Shown: piece after piece, positions 28,001-43,000 of the stretch
Position numbering within the stretch: the stretch's first letter is position 1
Layout: each line of letters begins with the position of its first letter
NCBI RefSeq assembly: GCF_032854445.1
Contig: NC_088305.1
Location: forward strand, 21,368,955-21,432,954
Direction: 5' to 3'
DNA from: Liolophura sinensis
Lineage: Eukaryota > Mollusca > Polyplacophora > Chitonida > Chitonidae
Length of the DNA stretch: 64,000 bases
The notes under the pieces: generated by a model
Told to the model about the DNA's origin: nothing
Databases searched by the model: none
What the model saw: the letters and a program-made list of their open reading frames with translations, nothing else
Program-made: the position numbers and the translations under genes

Positions 28001-31000
28001 AAGATGAAATGTAGCAGTTTGATATGTGTTAAGGAGCAAAAACCTTATGTGACATCACTAGTCCCATTGTGGTCAGAATGGGCCACCTCAGAATAAAATA
28101 TGCAAATGCATTTTACTAGGTTAAACAAATTATAAAAAAATAAAACCAACTATATTCCTGGACAGTTTTTATTGGTCTTTCATTTGATACATACTTCATT
28201 TTAGAGTGATCTTTACCTTTAAGATGACTTACCACAGACTTCATTCCTGGGAATTTCAAGATGGCCGCCCCGATAGCTTTGATCACCTCCGCGTCCTGGA
28301 GATCTGTGCACTGATTGGAGTACACTTGGGTCATGATCTGTGATACAGTCTCCAGGCAGTTACACTGAACTGACAATGTCTTGAACACCTCTGCTATGGA
28401 GACCAGGTCAACAACTGACCAATAGTTGTAGCCTACAGAGCCAATGTTTCCATAGTAACGTCTATGAAGCAAGACGGCATGGAGTAGAGCCAATGGCATA
28501 ATGTAGGAACTGTTGTCATCCAAATCAGTCTGAGAAAAAAAACAAAAAAAAAAAACAATGGCAAACCAAAAAATCAAACTGTTTGTCAAAACAGATGAAT
28601 TTCACAATACAATCATTGTATATAAATGTACATGAAATGACCTAAAATTTCACTTATGACTAAGCAGCATTTTGTCAGAGGCTTATATTGATCATAGAAA
28701 GGTAATATGATAGATGTTTGTTTGTTTGTAAAGGAGGATGATATCCTACTGGAGAAATGCAATTATCTCCACCAAAAGTAATCTTTTATGATGTTTATTT
28801 GCCTCTAAAAACGTACTTCTGGGGTGAGATTTTAAGTCATCTACAGCAGATGGACAAAACACACCTTCAAATAGGGAACAATCTCTAATGAACTGCCAAT
28901 ACGAAGCAGGTGTTTCACAGATTCTACAAAGCGAAAAGTATAGTACGCTGAATGTGTGCATGTATGTCTAAAACACCTTTATCTTTCCACTGTCAATCAG
29001 CCACTCACCAATGAAGTCTCTGGTTCAACTCCAGCTACTGTATACCATACTCAAAATTATTTCACTTATACAACGGCATTACAGGGAGGAAATTATGCAG
29101 ATCCCTGGGTAAACCCCCAACCATCCGCAGGTTGTTGGCAGACCTTCGCACATAAGACTGGAGAGGAATTCGGCATGAATTGGACTTGAGCTCACAGTAA
29201 TCGCATTGGTCAGAGGCTTCTGGGTCATTGTCCTGTGCTAACTACCAAGCCGGGGGGGGGGACCTCACGACCATCTGCACAAGCACGTCTGAATACACCT
29301 GTACCAGAACCAAATGAGGTAAACCATCCGTGTCAATGACTCACCGCTTGCTTTGACCTGCCTGGAGCCTGCAGCCTGCTGTTCAAGAGGTAGGCCACGT
29401 TTCTGTAGGCCTTGTGTAGACTGCTCCTGAAGTTACGAGTGCTCTCACAGCTCACCTTCAACCCATGCTGAATCACCAGTCCTGTCAACAAGAACCACAG
29501 CACCTCTATGTCATCGCCATGATTAGTCTGATCACACTTTCATTTTCAACTGAGACAAGCAGCTCTGTAATGGGTGGGCAGATTTGTTCTGGCTGTTGTT
29601 GTTGTTGTATGGTAACGGGTTCTTGATGATAATCTTGGGTTAGATTATTTCATATGCACATATAGTTTCTCTCTTTATAAAGGCAAGTGAAACACTCAAA
29701 TATTTGTGTGTAAAATGACCCAGATTCCTTTTTCCATTTCCCCCAAAATACATTTTATCTACAACACAAATCACGTTCATGCAACCATATTACGAATGTT
29801 ACGAACCAAACACAGCATTTCACTGGATCACTGGTTTACAATTTATGGACAACTCCAACTGGAAAACTGCAGTTTTTCAAACACGCTGCTATTTATTTAT
29901 TTATTTGATTGGTGATTTATGCCGTACTCAAGAATATTTCACTTACACGACAGCAGCCAGCATTGTGGTGGGAGGAAACCGAGCAGAGCCCGAGGGAAAC
30001 CTACGACCATCTGCAGGTTGCTGGATGACCTTGCCACTTACGACCGGAGAGGAAAACCCAGCATGAGCTGGACTTGAACTCTCAGCGACCGTATCGGTGA
30101 GAGGCTCCTGGGTCATTACGCTGTTCTACCACCCTAACCAGCTGAGCCAAACCCGCTGTTAAAATGCACAAGCACTGCAGCTTTTGATTGGAAAAAATGT
30201 TTCCTTCAAGTTGTTGTACTGTAACAGTTACGACTTGTTTTATTCAGACATTGTTACCCATAACACTCATCCTGACACCATGCATTTCCACCTTCAGTCA
30301 CATGACCTGTAATAATACCTGAATACCCATACTCAGGCCGTCATTTAGCTTTCCAAACATTAAAACACAAATTAAAAGGTATTTCACTTTGAATTAGACA
30401 AAATATATAAAGCTCAAATAAGATTATCCTCAGAAAATACTCCTCCTAAAATACATTTCATACAGATTAGCAATTAATTGTGAAAATAAATCGTTTCCAA
30501 ACTGATTTCCAAACCAATAAGTGTTGGTGGGGGTGGGGGTGGGGATGTTGGGGACTTACCTGGTGGTACACGTCTCACACAGATAGATGTAGTGATGAAG
30601 ATATGAAAAGTGTCACAGACAGAGATGTTCTCAGCCGAGGGCAAGGGGACCAGAGACTCTACTGTGTGGGACTTATCTGGTGGTACACATCTCACACAGG
30701 TAGATGTAGTGATGAAGATATGGAAAATGTCACAGACAGGGATGTTGTCAACCGAGGGCAAGGGGACCAGAGACTTCACTGTGTGGGAATTACCTGGTGG
30801 TACACGTTTCACACAGGTAGGTGTAGTGATGAAGATATGGAAAGTGTCACAGACAGGGATGTTCTCAGCCGAGGGCAAGGGGACCAGAGACTCTACTGTG
30901 TGGGACTTACCTGGCAGTACACGTCTCACACAGACAGATGTAGTGATGAAGCTATGGAAAGTGTCACAGACAGGGATGTTCTCAACTAAGGGCAAGGGGA

Positions 31001-34000
31001 CCGGAGACTCTACTGTGTGGGACTTAGCTGGTCGTAGACGTCTCACACAGGTAGATGTAGTGATGAAGATATGGAAAATGTCACAGACAGGGATGTTGTC
31101 AACCGAGGGGAAGTGGACCAGAGACTGTACAGTGTGGGACTTACCTGGTGGTACACGTCTCACACAGATAGATGTAGTGATGAAGATATGGAAAGTGTCA
31201 CAGACAGGGAAGTTGTCAACCGAGGGCAAGGGGACCAGAGACTCGACTGTGTGGGAATTACCTGGTGGTACATGTCTCCCACAGATAGATGTAGTGACAA
31301 AGAGAGAGAAGGTGTGACACACTGGAGGGATGTTCCCAGCAGAGGGGGAGGTGACCAAAGACTGTACCTGTTGGTAGATGTATTCCATAGAGAGATGCAC
31401 TGATGAAGAGACAGCAGGTGTGACAGACTGGGATGTTAACAGCAGAGGGGGAGGAGACCAGAGAATATGCTGTGTGGGACTTACCTGGTGGCAGACGTCT
31501 TCCACAGACAGATGTAGTGATGAAGAGACGGAAGGTGTCACACACAGGGATGTTCCCAGCTGAGGGGGAGGGTGCCAGAGATCGTATCACAGATTGTACA
31601 CATTCACTGGAGCCTTCATCGAACATGGAGCTACACGAACGCCTCTCAGATTTACTGTGTATAATTGTCTGAAAAGTGCAGAAAAATGTGTCAAAAGCCA
31701 TTTCTACTGAAGTGAATAAAACTTTCATTCTGGAACTGTATATTCGGCTATTGTCTTGTGTAGACAGAAAACACATCTTGAAAACTGTCTTGAAAACTGA
31801 GATTGTCCATGTAGAGAACTAGGATGGCATATTAGATGCCAGCAAATCAATCCAGGCATTCTGAATTGTCGCCACTGCAGGAACTGAAGGCCCCTTAACA
31901 TTGTTTCATTAACAACAACAACACTAAGTAAAGCTGGTGACCCACAGTACAGTGTCTTGAATTGTTTGAAGTTGATTTACTTTATTTCACATAAAAATTC
32001 ACTCTGCTTGATTCTGACTGACTCATCCATCTTATACAGCCATAGGCTCTGTTTTTTGTGAAGTTTGATTTACAGAAAAACTGGAATTGACATAAAAATT
32101 GAAAATTTTAAGATCATTATGTACTTCTGAAATTTTTACAAGCCATATTTTAGTGAAATACAGTAAAAAGTTTTAACCAACGGCTGGACAATTATTCATG
32201 ACAAGGAAGATAAGACACAAACACACACCTTAAGGAGCTGGAATGTCTGCTGGTCAAGAGGCTCCGCAAGGTGGTAGTTCTCCAGTAGTATCCAGTAGCC
32301 ATTGTTCATACAGTCTTCTATAGCTTGTCTCATCTCGGCCATCTGGGAGCGAACACCGAAGTTCAGAATCCGCAGCCTCCCCTCCATGCCCTCCTCTCTG
32401 GCCAGACGCTTCAGCTCATGGAGAGGGTCTACATAAGGAAACCCTGAAGAGAGAGGAAAGGTATGGTACTACTGGCCATATTTTATACAAGAGCAGTGAA
32501 AACTATTTGGATGAAACCTCCATGATGCCTTTTAGGAAGAGCCATAGTAAGTCATAGTAAATGGCCATAATTATTTAGGGAAATTTTGGGAAAAGATATG
32601 CCAGGATTTGGAGAAAATTTTGCACACAGGCGATTTTAGGCCATGGAGAAAATTAATAGATCTGGATAGAGGATTTTTTTTCAGCAATTCTTTGTCCCTG
32701 ACATTTAAGAGGGAAGCACACTATTTTATCCTTTGTCTATAGTTGAAGAATTTCTACATTTAGCTGACAAGAGGTTTGCGCTCTTGGTGTGTCTTTTACT
32801 TTCATTTTATTTGTTGTTTAATGCCATTCTCAAGTACTTTTCACAGTTTCAAGAAAACCACATTGCCCAGTAATGCTCATGACTGCATTTCCGTACATGT
32901 ACATGGTTCCAAACTTTAATAGAACATCCACACCATTCATGGGAATGGAATGGACTCCTTCAATAAGCAGCGCATGACATTAAAACATTTGAACTTGCGA
33001 AGGAATGATCTATTTCTTTGACCTGTATTTTAATTTATTCATTTATTTTATTTGATTGGTGTTCTATGCTGTACTCAAGAATATTTCACTTATATGATGA
33101 CGGCCAGCATTATGGTGGGAGGAAACCGGGCAGAGCCCAGGGGAAACCCACGACCATCTGCAGGTTGCTGACAGACCTTCCCACATACGACCACATAAGC
33201 CAGCATGAGCTGGACAGTGACCGGACCTGTATTTTAAAAATATTCATTTAAGAATATTCATTTACATAATGGTTGTCCTTTCTCACATCAGTATTTGACA
33301 AACCCTCGTGAAAGAAAAATGAACTAAACCAGCAACAGGTTATTCAACATTTAAATATCCAGTACTTTCAAGGATTTATCCCAAAATAAACTCTTTTTCA
33401 ATAAATCAGTCTTGAAAAACTTTCAAGGATTTCCAATACCTGTGGTAATGCTGCTCAAAGCTCTGTGTGGAAGCATTCTTACCTTTGGTGCTGTCTGTCC
33501 CTTGTGTCCCTTCCGGGTTGTCAGGATAGACAAAGAGTGTGGGCGTGGCCTTGTCAGTGTACTGATACACCTCCCTGATGTTGTAATGGTCCGGTGGTTG
33601 AATGATGGCCCCTAACTCGTAAACGACAAGGGCCTGCGTCACCTCAGCCAGCTGCAACACAACATGCAATATATACATGTTCACGTGCAACTCATTATAT
33701 CAATGCAACACGCACATTTTCAAGGAAAGACTTTCTTAGAAACACGTCATCGCTTTACAACATGGTAGAGCTGGTGTGAAAGATATAACATTTTGGGTGG
33801 TATATCAAACATTGAAAACAAAGTGAACAGGATAAAGAACATAGGAAGATAGGTAAGTATATGTACATGTAGCCCTACCATGTCATTTTGCACTGGGATG
33901 TCACTATGTCATTGAAATGAGGTAGTTCTGAACCTGCATATTTCTAATTACTTGTTTCCTAACCCAAATGAACTAAATTAAAATGTATTAGAGTGACAGG

Positions 34001-37000
34001 ATGCACAAGACAGGTAACAAAGCTTACAGTTAATAGGAAATATGGGACACAGAGGTTATACAACCAGAGACCCTGTCTGTGACATCGAGTATATTCATTT
34101 TCAGAATCACAAGCCTCTGGCAAGCGGTTCTAAAAATTAAAAGACAAGAGTAATATCCATGGTAACACAGGGGCTCAAGTTGTATAATCTTTTTCTCAAA
34201 CTACACGAAAGTTTCACTTTTCAAGTCAACACAAAAAGTTTTTGTCCAGTGCATATCATCAGCTAGTTTTACAAAACACAATGGCAAGAAAGGTGAGTAG
34301 TCATAAAGACAGTCAAAGGAAATAACCAAATTGCTAAAACATTTTCAGGAGGAAAGTTTATCACTGATAAAATGGCTTGAGACTTGTTGAAAAGGTGCGC
34401 GATGAAACCTTCCAGTAAGAGCACCAACGCTTTATTTTCTGAAGCTGTGTGTTATTTTAAACTTTGTAGATTTCTTGACAGAAACATTACTGGAATGCAG
34501 ACTAGAAACATCAAATTGCCGTGTTTTTAATAACTTATAAGTTACGATGCACAAAAAAGCCAGGTTTAGGACTAAATAACTGGCTGATTCACTGAATTAT
34601 CCCTACGCTACATGTACAACTGGCTGGAGATATTACTGGACTACCACTAAGTAACAGTGCGATCTTGGCTATACACTTAGACTAATGATTATTTATCATT
34701 ATTTGACAAATCAGGGCATGGAAAAATAACCAATACATAAACATCAATGGAAGGTAGTTTGTTGATGAACCAGCTCTCAAACAATGCCCCTGATTAAGTA
34801 GGCCTATTGTATGTCTGTAGTCTGTGTATGATTTGCTCAACCCATGCATTGTGTCAGGGAAACTGTGTTAGTTTAGCTTTTACACTGTACGTTTCCTTTC
34901 TGAGATAAATAAAATTTATGAAAGATACATGTATGAACAATGTATCTGTAGCATGCTTTTCTTAAAATTTGTTGGCACTGTTCAGAAGTTTAATTTCTAT
35001 TATGGTATCTGTTTCATTTATTCAGACTTGAAAAGTGACAAGAATGGGAACTACAATCACTGTTACATATACACTTGAACTTAGTACCTGTGTGTGAGAT
35101 TTTAGAGCGAAAATTAATAATTCAGCCTTTAAAGCTAACTGAACTGTGAAGTTATTACATTAATGTGATTTTCATCTTGTTCCAGTGTGCATAAATATAC
35201 GATTCAATGTCCATGAATAAGATAAATGTTTTAAGTTACCTTAATGAAGAAAAAAAGCATAATATCAGTGACATCAACATGACATACATTTATTCACAAT
35301 TTAACACTTGATTTTAAATACACACATCTGAATGGCAATGAGGACATCATCATATATGAATGCATGAGTTAAAAAAAAAAAACAGCAGTAATTACAAATT
35401 TATAATTTTGACACTGTGTCCGACCTGTTTTTGTCAAACACATGTACATCCCTACGGTAATAACATGAATAGCGCACAAGACACACTGTATGTAGTTGGT
35501 TGTGACATTTTTATTTGGAAAAATATTAAATTGTTCAGTGAGTACATTTATTTTATTCCCCTATACATACATACATGTCCATGCAGCAGATTTATTTAAA
35601 CTATTTTGCTGAAAAAAGACTTGGATGGTAAATACACACCTCTAAATAATAATTAGGGTGTCATCATGTATGAGTTATCCAAAAACAAAGAACAGCAATG
35701 ACTGTAAATTTGTAATGTGTACACTGTGTCTGACCTGTTCTTTGTCAAACATATGTAGGCCTACATCCCCATGGTAACGAACATACAAGACTTACTGTCT
35801 GTAGTCAGTTGAGACAATTTTATTTGGAAAAAGAAGAAGAAGAAGAAGAAACCTTCACAAGGTATTTTTGCATGCTTTATTTCTGAAGATTTTTTTCTTT
35901 TGTCTGAAAATGGTTTTGAACACTGTCAATGAAAAACACACCAACCATTAACCACAAAGTTGTGTTTCATCTGTCCATTTTTTGTTTGTGAACTGAGACC
36001 TATGTCCTTGAAAACAATCCATCATTTAATCACAATGACAAAACATTATCCTCTTGAAGTTTTGAATTTTCTTTTTAAAATCCACAAATTTCAGATAAAG
36101 TAGCATTTTCAGTCCTCGTAATCGGTGAGGAAAACACAAACAATGTTTAAGTTTTACGCGACAGCGTTGAACTTCTTGACAAATAAGGAATACAGCGAGT
36201 GAAACCATTTACCATAAAAGAAATCACTGAGGATGTGATGGCGTAGACAGGTCAAGCTCTGCTATTTTGCATAAGTATAGTCCCAATTTGTAAACGTGAT
36301 TTTCATTGGTTAATACTTTATGACGCTGACCAATTAACATTGCTTTATGGAACTGCGGGGATAATCTAGGTCAGAATATTACTCTGCCACTTTGAAAGCT
36401 TTGTTTTGATTGGCTATGTGAAGCCAAAAACCATAATTTCACAAGTTAATTATGACAACAATAGAGTATCGTTCAGGAGTGGAAACATCGGGGTTGTAGT
36501 GTGAGAAATATATTTACAACACCTTTTATTTTAACTCCAACGTGAATCAGGAACATGACCCACCTTGTCAGGAGAATAGATCTTCCACAGCAGACATTTC
36601 TGAAAGGCTGTCAATTGTCTCAGCTCCTCCCCAGGCACTGGGTTCATCAGGGTCAAAGGTCGCTGAAATAATCATATGCATAGAGGCGTACATTAACAGA
36701 GTATCCTCAAGATGTTGACAGTATTTAAAACTTCATATAAACTTCAAAATACAAGTACATCATAATTATTGTGACTTGATGCTTTTCATATGTTCAAAGA
36801 ACACCTGTATTTTGATGTTACCACATGGTTCAATTATGGCACCACAACATTACACACATGCATGCATCCATCAATGCTGCAATCTTCTGACAAAAGGAAA
36901 CAAGTGACAAACAAACAGGTCAAAAATGAGGATAATCCTATCATTCTCATTTTTTTAATAGCTCTTACCCTGACAAAAATATAAAAACCACATATTATTT

Positions 37001-40000
37001 TTAGTACAGAAACAGAATAATGTATTGGGGCCAATATATTACATTTTGGTTTAGTGAGTTTTGAGGACGTCATGAAAGGGATAACTATAAACAGACGTAC
37101 ATTGAAGTACTCCTCCCATAACGCAGAGTTCTGGATCAGAGAGGTCTGAAGACCGCTGAAAGACTGGTGTAGGCTTTCCAGGATGACACAGCGCAGCCAG
37201 GACTGCAGAAACAGAAAGTGAAAGTATCCTACTAAAAGGGTATGGTGAATCTTCAAATAGTTTTTTTTTTTTTTTTTTTTTTTCACAAAAATAAAAATGG
37301 GGTTTAAAATGTTCATTATAAAAACAAAAACATGTTCCAAAATAATCTTTCAAATATGTCATCATTAAAAACAGAATAAAATGAAGAATGTTAAATATTA
37401 TCTTTAACATACAATTTATACACTACAGTGTGGTTCATTTCTTAAAACTTGTTTTCTAATTTAGACAATTTCAACACAAATGGACAACAAAATCTTAGAC
37501 AATTTCATTTACACTACAAATTCAACATATGCTTTTCTCTTTGCAACATTGATCACATTTATTGAGACAATAAATGCAAGTAAGGCTCACTGGTCATTCA
37601 AAATTGAATTAAAGTCATCAACATTTGACTTCTCAAAATATATTTCAAGAACATCTCTTACTTGGTCACACATCCAGGCAGGTTTGTCAGCCAACTGAGA
37701 TGCCTGTTCTAACTGATCTCTGACCTCAAACCCATTGATGAAGAGAGCCATCTCCTCATTCGTCAGCTGGCCTTTAAGTCTCATTCTCTCCATGGCAACC
37801 AGTAAAGAGAATAACAAGACATGTTTTTCAAACATCATCAAGGTGATAAACTTGTACAGGCTGGCAGTCGTGGCATCTGATAGCTCCTGAGTCCTGGCCA
37901 ATATATCACCTGGAAATAAGGAAAGAAATTTTAACATTGATCTCAAATCTAGTCAAAATATCACCTGGAAATAGGACACGGTTGTAGTCAGCCGTCAAAA
38001 AAGATGACATAGGAACATTCCACAAGGTCATAATGGTTTTTATTTATTTTTTCACTGATTATTCTTATAATACTTTTCTCGTGGTTGGAGAAGCAGGAAA
38101 ATGTAAGGTAAATCAGCAAACAGATGAGATATTCATAATTCTTCAATCCACACTGTCATTGTCCAATTTTTGATAATTTCTAGTAATTGTTTGAAGTCTT
38201 CTGTTACTTAACCAAACAACAATCTAAACAAAAAGATCTCCGCTATCTCTGGCAAATTCTCATAAATTACTCACACCTGACAGTTAAATTAAGAACTGTG
38301 AGGTGAAATGACAGGATTCTGACCTAAAAATCCACCCCCCAAAAATTGCATACTTGTGGTAAATCAAAAAGTGATATCATGTAACTTTTTTGGCAGAAAC
38401 TTGCACTTTTCCAATGGTAAGGCACAGGTAAGGCACTGACTCACCAGCCACGCCCTTTCCCCGGTCTCTTGCATGAAGCACCTTTGTGAATATCTCTGTG
38501 AACTGTTCAAACGGCAGATAGTAGAGTGGGTGTAGGACAGTCATCTTCCTGACCAGAGCATACAGCGTTGCCACCTGGTGGGCCATGGCGACATACGGCG
38601 CCCTCTTCTGCTCCAGGGTATCCCGGATGTACGAGGCCTCCTCCAGAATGGAGTGGTGCTTAGCCACATTCTCCTCGCACACCTGCAGGGCTGGCAGGAT
38701 GGTTTTGTCCCGTAAGACAGCATAGTCCAGATTGTACACCTTCTCCAGGATGATCTCCTGTCAGGTGAACACAAGTAAGACAAATATGTACAGGTGAGAC
38801 GTGTCGCAGGTTATAAAACTCAATACTTTCAGAGTATTTGTAATACAATAGGATCACACAGTAAATTAACAATAAATCAAAGATCATACAACAGCATTAT
38901 TGTTATTTTGATAGTTTGTATTATGTTTGTGTGAGTGGTGTTTTACACCACATAAAGGAATATTCCCCTTATCCAATAGCCAATCCAGCTACATCTGGTT
39001 CCATAATTCCTCAACCCTTTCGCACATGAAAGAGCAACTGTCAGTGCAATTTATGAACATTTTTAATTTGATTTTGAAGACAATGACTGCACTGACCAAT
39101 TACAGGGCTTCACAAACAGTATTATTCCATCAGTCTACATAGAATAATGCCTTCAGACTACGCTTGAATAAACAAGCAGGCATGCGGAAATGTTGAAAAA
39201 TTACAGTAGACTATAGTAGCCCTTGTGGTCCAGAGCTACACTGTAGCTGTTTTCCTACACTTTCACCAAATTTTGCAAATGATCTTGAATATATAGATCA
39301 TAATGCCACAAGGTATGTTACTTACAAGGAAAGTTACAAAATTCGATTATCCCATTAGATGATCCCAGTAACAGCTGCTTAGAGGAAATATAATATAAAA
39401 TTTTCATAGTTATCAAAATTTTTGTACATGTATTCACTGGTGGTGACTTAATGGACTAACGTTTTCTTTTGCCATCTTCTTCTTGTGTTGTACAAGGTCG
39501 TTGTCATTGGCGATGAGCTGAGCGTGGTATTCGCGTCTCTCCACGGCCATGGTTTGGCGTAGGATCCGTGCCACTATGGCTTCATCACTCAACCCCATAT
39601 TGATCACACACATCTTCTGTATGGGCAGGTGAAACAGGCCATCCCCTGAAGTACAACAACAAGTCCTTAACAACCACATCATACTTAGGGCTTTTTATTC
39701 TTCAAAATACTAGTACTGACATTTTCTCTAAAATCTTTCGCTGATTTCCTGATAAATAACCACACAAAAAACATTTCCACCCTGTAACTTTATTAAAACT
39801 CACCTATGACATCAAGCTATTGTTTAATCGCTATGTTCATTTTAAGGGAAAAGGAAACATAAAAATGATGCCGAAATCCAATGAAAAACAAAACTTATTT
39901 GCAAATTTGGTCTTGTAATATTTTTGGAAAATATTTTTGTAGGGTGGGTATTTGGGGCCACCTTTTGGTATGTAATGTCTTTGCACAATAATGCTCTAAA

Positions 40001-43000
40001 TAAGGAAGTGATGCATATCTAATAAATATTGTTGAATGTAAATTTGTTGTTTATATCCAAACATACGTATTTAATCTGAATTATGATAATATTTATGAAT
40101 ACATTAAAAGTATAAATATGACCAAAATCCAGGTTGATCACATTTGTTAGCTGAAGAGCCCAAATTCACAACTACACATTTACAACTAGTTTTTTGCACT
40201 CTTTCATCTGAACTTGATTTAATTCTTATGTTTTCTCCACTTTTAAGGAATGGAGCAATTAGCACAGGTACCACTTACATGCAGTAACAAATCTGTGTCG
40301 TTACTGGCCTAACAGCACAAATGTGCTTTTAGCAACGTAAACATACGATTGTCAGCAGGGTGGGTTTTAGGTAGCGTAACGCCCCACTCCTTAAATTGAT
40401 GAAGTCTCGACCCCTTCGCGACCTGTGCTGCATTAATTTTATGGAATGGAGCGTTCCTCGAACATTCCACCATACGGAATTCACAAAGATCTGATTACTA
40501 CCAGTCACATGACCATGCCCATGTCACGCTATTCAGCTGACATGCCAGTTTAGCATTTGTCATGAAAACTACGCTAACCCAACAGCTGGCTTCATCAGTG
40601 TAATTGCGTGAAATAAAAAAAAAAAATAACGTAACAGCCTTTGGTGTTCCCTTTTCACCAATTACCAAGGCTGATAAATCCGAAAGGGTCATACATGTAA
40701 TAAATATCACCGTTTGAAATGTTTATTTTTAACTTGGGGCCATGGGTCTAAATGTTTTTGTTGCCCAATCCGGCTCCTTGTTCTATGTTTATATTTATAT
40801 CTGATTGGTGTTTTACGCTGTACTCAAGAATATTTCACTTTCACAGCATTATGGTGGGAGGAAACCTACAACCATAAGCAGGTTGTTGCCAGACCTTCCC
40901 ATGTACAGCCAGAGAGGAAGTCAACATGAGCTGGACTTGAACTCACAGACACCACATTGATGAGAGGCTCCTAGGTTATCTTTGGAATATGGAATTCATA
41001 CTGTAAAATCACACTTTTCCAAAGCCCAACCAGAAATTTAGTAGCATTTAGCCCCTAAAATCCCTTTATTTGAAACCCTGAGCATATTACTGCCATAGAT
41101 ATGATGGACATTTTGATTTACCAACAACCATCCTATTCCAAATCATGCATTTTTGTTTTTCGTTTTAATTTTCATATTTCAATTGTGTCAAATTACAAAG
41201 AATTAATGAAAACAATATGTCAATAAAACATGCCAAGTTTGGCGGAGTTTTTGAGACCAGTTTAATTATTTCTGCTCAAAAGTTTGTTAGAGTTTTAAAT
41301 GAGTTTGAGAATGGTTAAACGTTTCTGCCTAACCTGTTCATTCACTTATTTACCTTTCATAAAGAGTGGTGTAGAGATACTGAGATAGAGTTTGAAGTTG
41401 TGATGACAGCGGTACTCAGCACTGCCCAGCTTCACCAGCCTATTCCCCTCAATGTCAGTGTGCTGATGTTTAAACAGGATCTCCCTGAACACAGGGTCCA
41501 GGGGCTTCCTCTCCAGGTGAGTCACCAGAACTGTCACACCTGTAATCAAATATGCAAATTTGTCAAACCACATAAAAAAAACACAAAAAATTTAAAAAAA
41601 AATAAACTGTATAGAAACAGAAATGAATCAAATATCTTAAAAACTACAGTAACTGATTTGAAGTTTGGCCTGTAAAAAAGCACTTTCAGAACCACCCTTT
41701 GACACTTTGACACTTTTGATGCCATCACTTATGATTTTATGATATGAAACTCATTAAATTTCATATAAAAAAACTCTAAAGAAGTCATAAGGTAGATAAA
41801 TCATTCAGAATAAAATGAAATGTGAAATGTGTGTAAATGTAGGGGAAATACAGCAAGCACAAACAAATCAAGTATTTACGTCTTTTGAAAATGCTCTCCC
41901 CAAAGTCCAATCAGTACACTTGTTTAACTTTCACAGTTACTGATCAAAATTTTGTACTCAAGATCATAGTACGCTCTACCCGGTAAAAATATGGTCAAAT
42001 AAACAAATAAATAGATGGTCAGGTCTTTGTTGCTATGAAACCTGATGAAGCATGTCATTATAAACACAGGGTTCACTCATCAAACAGCAGGTATACCCTA
42101 ATTCCTAAACCTTTTCGTATATGAAATAGCAACTTTCAGTGCAATTTATGCACATTTTTAATCTGGTTTTGGAGACAAAACTACATTGGTTAAATTTTCA
42201 GGGCTTCACAAAAAGTATAACTTTATCAGTGTGCACACAATAATACCTTCAGAATATGCTTGAATAAACACCTTGCAAACATGCGAAAACGTTGAAGACT
42301 TACAGTAGTGGCAATGATGAAACACGTGACAGGTAGGTGGTGTCTACTCACCATGTACAACAGCATTGACCAGGTGATAATTGAGAAGTGGGTGGTCCGC
42401 CTCCACCACCCACATGTTATCGGTGGGTGCTTCTACTTTCTCCTCTACTTGAACTTCACTTGACCTCTCCCAAGACAAGGTCACAGAGGTCAGAGGGCGG
42501 AGGTCATCCCGGTTGACATTAGACACACTGAGAAAAAGACGAATGCAGAAATGATGACACAGCATACAGTGCAATGGTGATTTAACCTTCAACCTGTCAA
42601 ATTTTTTTTATAAATAAATCAGTAATGTACCTTGTAGAAAGTTCTGAAAATGTTTAATATGAACTTCTCTACAATGTAAATTTTGTATAATTTGAATTTT
42701 TTGAAATTTGACCAAAAAAAAAAATTGCTCTGAATTATGAAAAAAGAAAACCCTGATATTTTCTCCAAAGTTTCAAAAAAAAAAACCTGAAAACATACAA
42801 AAAGCTGAAGATATCAATGAATGATACCTAAAATGAAAGCAATGTCAAGTTAACTACATGTGTTTGTGTTGTGTATTTTCAGCTTCTGAAGTTCTGTATT
42901 AAACCTACTGTGATACTGTGCCTACTGCCTTGAGATAAGAACCGTTTGATACTGTGCCTACTGCCTTGAGATAAGAACCGTCTGATACTGTGCCTACTGC

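Noticed and set aside
28746-28961. 71-codon minus-strand frame between exons 28 and 27
   Set aside because: Exons 27 and 28 join in phase 0 without it; part of it overlaps the dispersed GGATATCATCC family.
30474-31541. 355-codon minus-strand frame
   Set aside because: Read-through of the 117-bp junction array in a frame different from the dynein exon; no start or splice support as a gene.
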